A DNA stretch of 64,000 nt, from assembly GCA_002502245.1 (NCBI GenBank), contig DAPW01000032.1, positions 97,230 through 161,229 of the forward strand, given 5' to 3'. This document shows, piece after piece, positions 51,127 to 59,646 of the stretch. Within the stretch, counting starts at the first letter, position 1. The number at the start of each line of letters is the position of its first letter. Below the pieces are notes generated by a model. That model had not been told where the DNA came from and made no database searches. It was given only the letters and a program-made list of their open reading frames with translations. Source of the DNA: Methanoregula sp. UBA154. GTDB taxonomy: Archaea; Halobacteriota; Methanomicrobia; Methanomicrobiales; Methanospirillaceae. A program made the position numbers and the translations under genes.

Positions 51127-52605
51127 CTATCTCCTTGTTTTGCCTCCGGTTCGTTCGAAATCGATAAAGCCGTTATACGGATCCGTTTTCAGGAGCCGGA
51201 CATTCACGTTCTGGCCGACCCACATGCCCCGTTCTCCCCGGACAACCCTGCCCTCGGCCGGGGGACTGATGAGCCTGACATAGGTACCCTTTTCAGAGGC
51301 ACCGGTGACGAGTGCCTCAAAGGTATCACCAATCCGGTCCTGCAGCAGCAGTGCAGCAACCGCTTTCCGCATGAACCGTTCAACTTTCTTGGACCCTTTT
51401 TCCCGGTCGGAAAGCCAGAATGCATGGTCGGTGAGGTCGTCGGTGGTATAGGGGCTTGGCAGGTTGTCAAGCTCAGCTTTTATGAGACGCTGGTTGATGA
51501 CGTCAACGTACCGCCGGTTTGGGGCCGTGCCATGGGTATAATCGGTTATCGCCATCGAAAAATGGCCGGTTGGTGGTGTGCCCGGTTCAAGGGGCATGTA
51601 CTCTCCCGGGCCAAGGAGTTTGATGATGGTGAGCGAGAGGTCCGGGAACCTTTGGGGATCTGCAGTTTTCTGTTTTTTAAGGAAGGATGCCAGCGCCTTC
51701 ACATTTGGAGTGGCCGGGAGTTTTTCACCCAGTCCTCCTGCGGTCAGCACGATCTCGTCCCAGTACTTGGGTACGCGGACAACCCGCTGGATCATGGGTA
51801 TGTTTGCATTCCCGAGGAAGGAGACCATCGTCCTGTTGGCCGCCACCATGAACTCCTCGATCACGTACCGGGCCATATTCGGTTTCAGGACCACGAGGTC
51901 CCGGACCGTATCCCCCTCCAGCAATGGCTGGGGCTCGATTGTTTCGAGATCGAGGGCGCCCTGTTCCATCCGGTTCTTCCTGAGCATGCGTGCCGCTTCC
52001 GCCTGGAGCAGGATCTGGTCCCTGAGGCCGGGGATATCCCGGACAAGGGGGGGTATGGGCCCCGTTCCCTCAAGCCAGTCCCCGAGCGACTCGTACACGA
52101 GTTTTGCCTTGTTCCGAACAAGGGCACGATAAACTTCACCCGGGCGGATATTCCCGTCTGGAAGGATTGTATATCCGGCAACTACTGCTAGGCGGTCCTG
52201 GTCGGGAAGGAGCGAGGAGATATTTTTGGAGAGCTTGTCGGGCAGCATCGGAAATGTCACAACACCCGTATAGATCGAGGTACCGTTATGGGCGGCATAC
52301 CGGTCCGCCTGGGACCGCCGCGGTACGTACATGTCAACGTCAGCAACCGCAACCATGACCCGGATTTCCCCGCCCGGTCCGCGTTCGCAGTATTCCAGCT
52401 GGTCGAGGTCCATGGAATCGATATTATCAATGGATGACCAGAGAAGTTCGCGAAGGTCTGTCGTTTTGCTCTTATAGGATAATGCTTTATCAGTGATCGC
52501 ATCGACTTCCTGCAGCACGGCATCGGGGAACCTTGGCTCAAAACCGTATTTCTCCATAGCTTTTCCTGCTATGGCTTTCAGATCGACATTGCGGGGCTTC
52601 TTCAT
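51127..52605 (-). CDS. RNB-domain ribonuclease (RNase II/R family)
   Basis: This 492-residue archaeal RNB exonuclease has VMVAVADVDMYVPRRSQADRYA as the catalytic Asp region and TFPMLPDKLSKNISSLLPDQDRLAV, GHFSMAITDYTHGTAPNRRYVDVINQRL as the channel motifs. The cold-shock domains of bacterial RNase R are reduced; a short S1-like end (RLISPPAEGRVVRGERGMWVGQNVNVRLL) remains. It degrades RNA 3' to 5'. It stands alone. Confidence 0.93.
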   Translation of the reverse strand: MKKPRNVDLKAIAGKAMEKYGFEPRFPDAVLQEVDAITDKALSYKSKTTDLRELLWSSIDNIDSMDLDQLEYCERGPGGEIRVMVAVADVDMYVPRRSQADRYAAHNGTSIYTGVVTFPMLPDKLSKNISSLLPDQDRLAVVAGYTILPDGNIRPGEVYRALVRNKAKLVYESLGDWLEGTGPIPPLVRDIPGLRDQILLQAEAARMLRKNRMEQGALDLETIEPQPLLEGDTVRDLVVLKPNMARYVIEEFMVAANRTMVSFLGNANIPMIQRVVRVPKYWDEIVLTAGGLGEKLPATPNVKALASFLKKQKTADPQRFPDLSLTIIKLLGPGEYMPLEPGTPPTGHFSMAITDYTHGTAPNRRYVDVINQRLIKAELDNLPSPYTTDDLTDHAFWLSDREKGSKKVERFMRKAVAALLLQDRIGDTFEALVTGASEKGTYVRLISPPAEGRVVRGERGMWVGQNVNVRLLKTDPYNGFIDFERTGGKTRR

Positions 52606-52724
52606 GGTAACTCAAGAGAGATTCATCTGAAGGGATAAAAACTCTGGCAGGATACGGTCTGTTTCAATGCCGGCATCCGGACGGTATATCCAGCGGACGT
52701 ATCCTTAAAAAGAGAAGATAACTA

Positions 52725-54362
52725 TTACTTTTTTTGTTCCTGTTTCTCGAACCGGACCTGTTTCAGCGGTGAATGCCGCTGGCCAGCCGGGTCAAACCCG
52801 AAACTGTACATAACCGGCAGGGTATCGGATGCGAGCACATCGCCCTCTACCCGTGAGAGCACGTAGCTGACCACCGCCCCTCCCAGATAACTGGTGGTTC
52901 CCGTTCCAAAGATCCATTTTCTGGTAACCGCTTCTCCCCCGCTGGAAAGAACGTCCAGACAGAGCAGGTGCGTTATCCCGAGCTCGTGGACTTTTTCCCG
53001 GAAGACGGCCTGAGCCAGTTTTGAAGCTGGCTGCGTTGCATCGGTTGTTGTGATATTCTTGACAAAGGATCCCACCTCTGCATGGATCGCGTCCGATGCA
53101 AGGACTTCCATATGAGCCCGGTCCAGCCATATGGCCTCCCGCGTGATCTCTTCCCTGGTGCCGGCGATCGCCAGTTCTCCTTCGGCAGTTGGAGTCTCCC
53201 CCCTGAGGTTTTTTAAGGATGTTTTCAGTTCAGCGAGCAGTCCGGTTTTTTTGCTGATGATGGAGAGTAACCTGTTCCGCGATTGCGCGAGCCGGCCGGA
53301 ACAGTCGAGAACACCGGCATACATATTCATCAGCTTGGACTGGGGACCGGTTGTGTCCATTGAATAGAAATTGTATACGTACACGAATCGTTTCTCTGAT
53401 CTCAGTGATCCTGCTACGGCAGCGATGAGACCCTCTGTTTTAATTGAAACGTTCCGGCCGCTGAAGGAATACCCGGACCTGAAGGAGCCGGGGATATCTG
53501 CAGTTGTCCCGACAGTGCCCGTAACGGCCGGCAGAGCGGTTATTGCTGTGGTGACAGCAGGAAGGAAACCGGGTGATGCGGTAAGGGAGGCCAGTCGCGT
53601 TGCACCGGATCTCGCGGGGTGCGTGCTCTCGTCTTCCCCCCGCGCTTCTTTATCTATGGCAAGATCAGCAAGCTCCTTGTTCGCAGCAACCTGTTTTCTG
53701 CAGCGCATTTCGAACACCGATAACTGCGATGTGACCTCGATGAAGGGAATATCTCCCCTTGCATAATCCAGCCTGTCCACGATCAGGATCCTGACATCGC
53801 TTCCCAACCCGACAACGGCACTGATGCCCCGCGTGATATCCGCGGAAACGCGTTTTAATGCATGATAGCCGACCAGTTCGGGAACGTATCCCGTATGTGG
53901 ATCGAACCCGCTCTTTCCCTCAGGAGGTTTTGCTCCCGGCCGGGGGAGAAACGTTGTAATGAATTCACCCAGCAGTTTTACCTGCTCAAGCATACCCGTT
54001 GCCTGCATTCGCTCCCGCTCCAGGGTGGCTTTGAGCAGATCGCGTTCATCTTCGGCTTTTTGCCTGCCGATATCAGATTGCAGGATTGCACGCTCTTTTT
54101 CGAGTTCCAGTTTTTTCCTCTCCAGATTGAGGGATTCCTGCTCCGCCCTGATGCCTGTTTCGGTTTCTGTTCCTGCTGATTTTCCTGCTTTTGCTGATGT
54201 ATTTGCTCTTGGAATAACGGTCCCTCCGCCAAATATGTGTAGTCGAGATTCACCCTCTCGATACAAATGTTTTCCCGGCACACCGTTTTTCCCCCCTCGG
54301 TTTTTCCTCACAATACTCCGGTTGTGATCACTGCGGTGTTTTTCGTGCTGCCCCACCGGCAT
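52725..54362 (-). CDS. Unknown coiled-coil protein
   Basis: This protein of up to 545 residues matches no family I can name. Residues about 70-130 form a charged coiled coil (EQESLNLERKKLELEKERAIL). A mixed domain follows (YHALKRVSADITRGISAVVGLGSDVRILIVDRLDYARGDIP). Then comes an Ala/Thr/Gly-rich stretch, YVYNFYSMDTTGPQSKLMNMY, and a C-terminal domain with VHELGITHLLCLDVLSSGGEAVTRKWIFGTGTTSYLGGAVVSYVL. The last part reads as beta-rich. The first 60 residues are low complexity, and a later GTG may be the true start. It lies divergent to the basic small protein at 54393. Confidence 0.65.
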   Translation of the reverse strand: MPVGQHEKHRSDHNRSIVRKNRGGKNGVPGKHLYREGESRLHIFGGGTVIPRANTSAKAGKSAGTETETGIRAEQESLNLERKKLELEKERAILQSDIGRQKAEDERDLLKATLERERMQATGMLEQVKLLGEFITTFLPRPGAKPPEGKSGFDPHTGYVPELVGYHALKRVSADITRGISAVVGLGSDVRILIVDRLDYARGDIPFIEVTSQLSVFEMRCRKQVAANKELADLAIDKEARGEDESTHPARSGATRLASLTASPGFLPAVTTAITALPAVTGTVGTTADIPGSFRSGYSFSGRNVSIKTEGLIAAVAGSLRSEKRFVYVYNFYSMDTTGPQSKLMNMYAGVLDCSGRLAQSRNRLLSIISKKTGLLAELKTSLKNLRGETPTAEGELAIAGTREEITREAIWLDRAHMEVLASDAIHAEVGSFVKNITTTDATQPASKLAQAVFREKVHELGITHLLCLDVLSSGGEAVTRKWIFGTGTTSYLGGAVVSYVLSRVEGDVLASDTLPVMYSFGFDPAGQRHSPLKQVRFEKQEQKK

Positions 54363-54392
54363 CCGTTGGTTTTATACGCAGGGAGCTGATTA

Positions 54393-54680
54393 TTGGATAT
54401 GTCCCCCAGACAAGCATCTCCAAAAAAGAGCAGTGAGAAAAAAAGTATTGTGAAAGCCGGGCCGAGCAAAGACCGTGAACGTCATCTGGAAGATGCCCGT
54501 CATCACCCCGCGGAAAATCCCCTGCCACACAGCAAGCATAAGACCATTCCGAAATCCGCCCTTCCCCAGCGCCATACCCCCCACTCCCATCCTCATGGCG
54601 AGGAGTTGCCTGCCCACACAAATCCTCCCGGACCTATTAAACCCTCTAAAAAAGTGACAAAGACCGGCACCCGGAAGTAA
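54393..54680 (+). CDS. Small basic hydrophilic protein
   Basis: This 95-residue peptide is very rich in Lys, His, Pro and Ser (SPRQASPKKSSEKKSIVKAG, HSHPHGEELPAHTNPPGP) and has no hydrophobic core, so it is probably disordered. TTG at 54393 has GGAG seven bases upstream, better placed than the ATG at 54399. It is divergent from the unknown coiled-coil gene. It could be a real small gene or chance. Confidence 0.4.
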   Translation: MDMSPRQASPKKSSEKKSIVKAGPSKDRERHLEDARHHPAENPLPHSKHKTIPKSALPQRHTPHSHPHGEELPAHTNPPGPIKPSKKVTKTGTRK

Positions 54681-55510
54681 ATCTTTTTTTAACCGTCGCG
54701 GGAAATACACGGTTCAGAGTGGTACCTGGATGTCATCTTGAGGTGTACCGTGAACATTTCACAAACCTGTAAGGTTCAAACTCGTTTTTCGTGTCATTTT
54801 TTGCTCTTTGATGACCGCGAAAAAATCGTCTGTCCGTCATCCGGGCTTGTGGTGTATCTCCCACTGGTTTCGGTGCGGGTTTCCCGAGGCTTTTTCATAC
54901 GAGTTCTCCAAAAACAGTCAGGCAGAAATTTACCAGCATGCCCGGTCATGCCTTCAGTAAAAAAAAGGGAAATAATACGTGCATCCGGTATTTTCATGAT
55001 TATTTGGGGTTATTCCGCCCATCCGGCAAATGAATAATCCTTTTATACCCCTTCCCTTCCACTGGAAAACGTTTAATAATTCCTCCGATTTGGATACCAA
55101 CTGATTTCCATGATTTTACTAGTTCCCTTGTTCCTGTCTGTCGGGATAAAAAGAGGCACTACTTTTTTCAAAGTAGTGCGGTCTGAACATCAGGTATGCG
55201 AACCAGGGAAAAACTTGTTCCCGGCATAAACGACACGGAATGGCACGCAACCTGTCCTTTCTGCCGATGACGAGCCTGTCTTCCTTACCTGATGCCGGGT
55301 TTTTCTGAAAAAATGGTTTAAAAAAAGGGATTGCTACAGCAATTCCTGAAAGCGGGGATTACGATGACCTGGTTCCGCGTAAATTTTCCTCTTTGAAGCG
55401 ACAGATTCCCGTGTTTTTCTGATCTTCTGTTCCGGATCGAACAGAATAGAGGGATTTTCCCAAAAGAGTGGTGTTTATAATCTATTATGGTAAAGATCGG
55501 TTGAACTATT
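54681..55510. other. Gap with hairpin and a possible mini-gene
   Basis: A TATA-like CCTTTTATACC (about 55027-55037) precedes a 39-codon frame from ATG 55110 (MILLVPLFLSVGIKRGTTFF), which is not firmly supported. A perfect hairpin lies inside it at 55156-55179. TTTATAATCTATTATGG (about 55475) is the likely promoter of the sensor gene at 55511. Confidence 0.4.
55156..55179. other. Perfect 10-bp hairpin
   Basis: GCACTACTTT (55156-55165) and AAAGTAGTGC (55170-55179) pair fully around a TTTC loop. The 13-mer GCACTACTTTTTT also occurs near 40463. Its role is unknown. Confidence 0.5.
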
Positions 55511-57238
55511 GTGAAGATAAATTTGCGTGTACTGTTCATTCTTGGTATCACTGTTCTCGTCTTCATACTGGCATTGAATATCATCGCGCAGATGTTTATT
55601 CTGTCATCATCGGAGATGATAGAGGAGCAGCAGTCGGAAGCCAATATCCTGCTTGTCATGGATCAGATCCGGTATGATGCTGACCAGCTGGGAACCAAGG
55701 CCCGTGACTGGGCTGTCTGGGACGATACGTACCACTATATGACAAATCAGAATCGCGAGTATTACAATAACGTCATTTCACCGCTCACAACCTATGAAAG
55801 TCTGCAGATCAACGGACTCCTTTTATACGACATCAATGGCAATCCTGTTGCTGCTCAGGGCTTTGATCACGATCGGAGGATTCATACCAATATTTCAGAC
55901 AGCACCATAACCTATTTCGCAAAAAATCTGGACCTGCTTTCCGGTTCCCGGGGAGGAAAAAAGAAAGCCGGTATTGTAAGTCTCCCTGACGGGTTGTTTT
56001 TGGTCGGGATGCATACGATCCTCCCGACGAGCGGTAGCGGTCCCGGTCATGGGACTCTGGTCATGTTCCAGTCTCTGGATGACACAACGATTGCGTCTAT
56101 CCGGAGCCGGTTCCATCTTCCGGTTGCCTTCTTCGATCTGAACGATCCGGTTGTCCGCGATGATCCCCTCGTATCCCGGTTATCCGTTGATGGCGCTCCG
56201 TTGATACAAACCCGTGTACAAAACGAGCAGGTTATTACGGGATATACGCTCATTCAGGATATCGATAATATGCCGGTCATGGTTCTTGAAGTGGATACCC
56301 CCAGGACCGTCTCGCAGCAGGCAATGGCTTCAGTTTCAACCCTGATCGCCGCTTTTTTGATTATCGGTATTATCTATATTGTCGTTACCCTGCTCCTGCT
56401 CCACCGGTACATCACAGCTCCCCTGAGCGCACTTGATGTGACCATGAAAAAGATCATTCAGCATGGTGATCTGTCAGAACGGCTGCCCGTGAGCGGTGAT
56501 GATGAGATCGCATCCCTGAAACAGACCCTGAACCTTATGCTCCAGCAATCGCAGGAAACGGAGAACGCGCTTGCCGAGGCTACCCGCAAGGCGGATTTGT
56601 ATCTCGATATCTATCTTGATATACTTACGTTCGAGATCAGGAATGTGACCAGTTCCCTGCAATCCTATGCAGACCGCATCCGTGAGGGTGAAGAGAAGGC
56701 GAGCGAAGAATACTTACGCCAGATCACCGGGATCCTGAACCGCAACCTCTCCGTGATCCGCAATATCGAAACCGTCTCAAAAATGTACAAGCACCGCCCC
56801 GGGTGCCAGCCGGTTCAATTCGAGGATATCCTTAAAAAGGAGATAGCCGATCACCCGAATGAAAAAATCCGGATCGAGGACTGTACCGTGACCGTACTTG
56901 CAGATGAAATGCTGGGCATGGTCCTGCATAACATCATCCTGAACAGTATCCAGTTCAGGGGGGCCGGTGTTGAGATAACGGTGAGTACCAGGGACAATAA
57001 TGATGGCACGGTTGAAATCTCGGTTATCGATAATGGGCGGGGGATCCCCGATGAAGTGAAACCGTATATTTTCGATCGGTTCAGGAAAGATTCAGATAAA
57101 CGCAGCAGTTATGGCCTTGGGCTGCATATCGTGAAGATGATTGTCGAAGCCTATGGCGGAAGGGTATGGGCCGATGACCGCGTACCGGGTCACCCGGAGC
57201 GTGGCGCCGTTATCCGCTTTACCTTAAAAAAGGCCTGA
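55511..57238 (+). CDS. CHASE4-HAMP sensor kinase-like protein lacking the phospho-His
   Basis: This 575-residue membrane sensor starts at GTG. It has a first helix (residues 7-32), an extracytoplasmic CHASE4 domain with KARDWAVWDDTYHYM, a second helix (about 278-300), HAMP (APLSALDVTMKKIIQHGDLSERL) and a coiled linker. The dimerisation region reads LDIYLDILTFEIRNVTSSL. Where related archaeal kinases have HD (H-D/E), Phe374 stands instead of His. The ATP-binding part is intact: MVLHNIILNSIQFRG, DNGRGIP, IFDRFRK, GLGLHIVK. No response regulator is adjacent. It may act through ATP binding or phosphorylate another way. Confidence 0.9.
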   Translation: MKINLRVLFILGITVLVFILALNIIAQMFILSSSEMIEEQQSEANILLVMDQIRYDADQLGTKARDWAVWDDTYHYMTNQNREYYNNVISPLTTYESLQINGLLLYDINGNPVAAQGFDHDRRIHTNISDSTITYFAKNLDLLSGSRGGKKKAGIVSLPDGLFLVGMHTILPTSGSGPGHGTLVMFQSLDDTTIASIRSRFHLPVAFFDLNDPVVRDDPLVSRLSVDGAPLIQTRVQNEQVITGYTLIQDIDNMPVMVLEVDTPRTVSQQAMASVSTLIAAFLIIGIIYIVVTLLLLHRYITAPLSALDVTMKKIIQHGDLSERLPVSGDDEIASLKQTLNLMLQQSQETENALAEATRKADLYLDIYLDILTFEIRNVTSSLQSYADRIREGEEKASEEYLRQITGILNRNLSVIRNIETVSKMYKHRPGCQPVQFEDILKKEIADHPNEKIRIEDCTVTVLADEMLGMVLHNIILNSIQFRGAGVEITVSTRDNNDGTVEISVIDNGRGIPDEVKPYIFDRFRKDSDKRSSYGLGLHIVKMIVEAYGGRVWADDRVPGHPERGAVIRFTLKKA

Positions 57239-57241
57239 TCG

Positions 57242-58036
57242 TTAAGGATTGCAGATCAGGTGTTCTTCCAGCATGCCATGGTAAAAAACCCTGATCCGTA
57301 TCCCGTCACCTCTGACAAATGCCCGCATGCGGTCATCATACACCTTCTGCACGTGTCTGAGCCGGTTTCTGGCAAAATAGTCCTGAATATACGCAAGAAA
57401 TGCGATCTCCTGTCTGATGCAGGCAATCTCGTATTCCCGCGTTTCTGCAGCTGCCTCCTGACAGAGATTTTCAGAGATCTCCGTGTGGTACTCACCATGT
57501 TCATCAAGACCGGCAATCTGGCGCCAGTCAAGCGTTCCCCGCTCGTCAGGCTCCCGGTGAAGCATGTACGGGTATACGCGACAGATAGAAAAACGCTGGT
57601 CGTATATCCTGCACCGGTTGTTCTCCAGAAAGTAGCAGGACCCGCAATCATCATCCTGTGCCCGGAGTGCATACCCGGATACGTAGAATGTTCCGTTCTG
57701 GTCGCAAAACTCCGGGTACGGGGCAGGCTCGACCGATTCGGGATCGATCTTCCTTGCTATCGCGGTGTCGCGGTCGAGGAGGAACACGTGCCCGTTGAAC
57801 GCCCGGGTGCAGCACCTGCTGCAGAGATTACACCGGAACCCAACCTCCCTGATAATCGCTGCAAGACGTTCCTGCGGATAAGCGAGAACTCCACATAACT
57901 CGCGCTCTGCGGCAGCAATTCTTGCAGGGATCGGTATCAGGGAAACAGGAACCACCTCGTCTTCTCTTCCGGAATATCCGGCTGCATCGTAGTATGCGTT
58001 ACCGGAGACGATAAATTCCGTTACGGGCTCAAACAA
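57242..58036 (-). CDS. YkgJ-family cysteine cluster protein (long form)
   Basis: This 264-residue protein has CNLCSRCCTRAFNGHVFLLDRD, CGSCYFLENNRCRIYDQRFSICRVYPY and a later LCQEAAAETREYE. These are the YkgJ-type Cys motifs, here with a 70-residue N-terminal extension and a C-terminal helical region. TTG 58036 is the only in-frame start before the domain, with no strong ribosome site. It converges on the sensor gene, 3 bp from its stop. The function is unknown. Confidence 0.85.
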   Translation of the reverse strand: MFEPVTEFIVSGNAYYDAAGYSGREDEVVPVSLIPIPARIAAAERELCGVLAYPQERLAAIIREVGFRCNLCSRCCTRAFNGHVFLLDRDTAIARKIDPESVEPAPYPEFCDQNGTFYVSGYALRAQDDDCGSCYFLENNRCRIYDQRFSICRVYPYMLHREPDERGTLDWRQIAGLDEHGEYHTEISENLCQEAAAETREYEIACIRQEIAFLAYIQDYFARNRLRHVQKVYDDRMRAFVRGDGIRIRVFYHGMLEEHLICNP

Positions 58037-58064
58037 ATTAAAGGATCGACACCAATTCCTGTTG

Positions 58065-58520
58065 ATGCCATTGGAAGACCTTATTATTCCTGTTATTCTG
58101 GCACTCGTCCTCGGGTTTGCCCTTGGATTTTATTATGTGAAGGCCCGGATCACGGCCATCGAAGAGAGGTCGCGTGCCGAGCTCGAAACCTGGAAACTGG
58201 AAGCTGCGGGAGTTATACGGAAAGATTCCGTCAACCGTTCGCGTTCCACCCTCAAGGGAAAGATCGCTGAGCAGATGGCCCCGGTTCTGCCGGATTTTTG
58301 CTTCAATCCGGCCGATGCACGGTTTATAGGATCGCCGGTGGATTATATCATTTTCGATGGCCTGACCAGGGTTGCCGATGATAAGGGGGATGACGTTCAG
58401 ATTGTTTTTATGGATGTCAAGAAGGGAAGCGGGACACTGACCCGAACCCAGCGGCTGATCAAACAGGCGGTTGAAAAAAAATCAGTGGCATGGAAGACCA
58501 TGCGGATTCCTGATGACTGA
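58065..58520 (+). CDS. Membrane-tethered Holliday-junction-resolvase-like endonuclease
   Basis: This protein of about 151 residues has an N-terminal membrane helix (LIIPVILALVLGFALGFYYV), a coiled linker, and a restriction-endonuclease-like domain: RFIGSPVDYIIFDGL and VQIVFMDVKKGSGTLTRTQRLI supply the PD-(D/E)xK type residues (D...DVK). It resembles predicted endonucleases distantly related to archaeal Hjc. The ATG at 58065 is preferred over TTG 58062. Substrate and location are inferred. Confidence 0.85.
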   Translation: MPLEDLIIPVILALVLGFALGFYYVKARITAIEERSRAELETWKLEAAGVIRKDSVNRSRSTLKGKIAEQMAPVLPDFCFNPADARFIGSPVDYIIFDGLTRVADDKGDDVQIVFMDVKKGSGTLTRTQRLIKQAVEKKSVAWKTMRIPDD

Positions 58521-58799
58521 CTGCGATTACAAAAAATTTCAATGGCTTTTTCCGCTGGTTGGTGGTGATCGTCTACGGCAGGGGTGCTTCTGGTACCACA
58601 CTTCTGCTGATGACCCGAACGGCGCTGTCTGTATCGCGGGCCGGTTTTCTTATCGGGTTCCATGTCCAGTAGACTGCACAGCCTTGCGATAAGAGCAATG
58701 CAAAATATTCCCTGCGGGATTTTAAAAAAAGGTGATTCCTTAAAATAAGCCACAAATAATAACTGGAGTTTACGTTCATTGATGATTCTCAGAATGAAT

Positions 58800-58895
58800 G
58801 TCTTAACGTTCTCGGGGGCTCCGCTGACGCTCCGCCCCCGCCACTGGGGCACCCCCCCCAATGCGATGACGACGTATTACCTGTTTTTAAACGGA
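58800..58895 (+). repeat. Dispersed repeat family B, copy 3
   Basis: AACGTTCTCGGGGGCTCCGC, CGCTCCGCCCCCGCCACTGG, CCAATGCGATGACGACGTAT and TACCTG follow the order of copy 1, with an 11-bp insertion after the GGGGGCT box. Confidence 0.65.
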
Positions 58896-58929
58896 ATAAT
58901 CTGTAGCCGGTTCAAGATATTCGGTAATT

Positions 58930-59025
58930 GAAGCCGCTGCGGGGCGCCCTTCGGGGCGGCGGCCACCCTCTTTATCGGAGTATGGGGGCATCAGCCCCCA
59001 TCATACTTAATGAGGAATTCAATGG
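58930..59025 (-). repeat. Dispersed repeat family A, short copy 3
   Basis: CCGCTGCGGGGCGCCCTTCG, GGCGGCGGCCACC, ATCGGAGTATGGGGGCATCA and GCCCCCATCATAC correspond to the central 95 bp of the long copies, in the orientation of 63312-63563. Confidence 0.7.
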
Positions 59026-59096
59026 ATCCATAATTTTTGCATTGCTCACATATTTTAAAAAGGTGGCTCTTGTTAATCAATCACCTAAAAAAAAAG

Positions 59097-59582
59097 TTAG
59101 TGATATGTCCGGAACGGGATATAATCATCGAAGATCTTGACTTTATCGCCTTGGGGTGTGGTTGCCCAGACTTCAACGCGGTCACGGTATCCCGGTGCCG
59201 TAGTACTGCGCAGTGATACTTCCTTTCCTTTATAGAGGGGTTTAGCAATTACAGCCGTTTCAACAACACCATCTGATCGGGTAACTCGTACATCGACCTG
59301 CTGGATAAAGTTCAGCCCTTTCCCCCCCTGGACACTGACCGTAATAAGCGGATCGATTGACACACCGTTACTGTAGACCTGCGTTTCGAGGTTCCAAACC
59401 TCGGGCAGCGTCTGGGTGGGCCCGGGAGTCAGCGACGGCGGTGTCGTAGGAACCGGGGTTGGTATTGCTGTTGCAGTGGTCTCAACCGGTGTCGGTACCG
59501 GCGGTGTTGTCTGGGTGCACCCTGCGGTGACGAGCAGGAACAACAGGGCGAGAATCAGGCTGAAAACGGATAGTGCGTTCAT
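59097..59582 (-). CDS. Small secreted lipoprotein
   Basis: This 161-residue protein starts at ATG 59582 (MNALSVFSLILALLFLLVTAGC), with the lipobox VTAGC at residues 18-22. A Thr/Pro repeat linker (TPPVPTPVETTATAIPTPVP) follows, then a 90-residue beta-rich domain (VDVRVTRSDGVVETAVI...VEVWATTPQGDKVKIFDDY). It is typical of Methanomicrobiales cell-surface lipoproteins of unknown role. Confidence 0.82.
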   Translation of the reverse strand: MNALSVFSLILALLFLLVTAGCTQTTPPVPTPVETTATAIPTPVPTTPPSLTPGPTQTLPEVWNLETQVYSNGVSIDPLITVSVQGGKGLNFIQQVDVRVTRSDGVVETAVIAKPLYKGKEVSLRSTTAPGYRDRVEVWATTPQGDKVKIFDDYIPFRTYH

Positions 59583-59646
59583 GCACAGAAAGTGCCCGCG
59601 GAAAATATAAGAGGTTTCTGAGGTAAGGAATGCGGTGATGTGACCG

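Larger units (their letters stand above)
58521..59096. other. Gap with family B and family A repeats
   Basis: No gene is supported. The repeats at 58800-58895 and 58930-59025 fill the middle. The flanks are AT-rich. Confidence 0.55.

Noticed and set aside
51025..52191. A 388-codon plus-strand frame
   Set aside because: It is antisense to the RNB ribonuclease gene and lacks a ribosome site.
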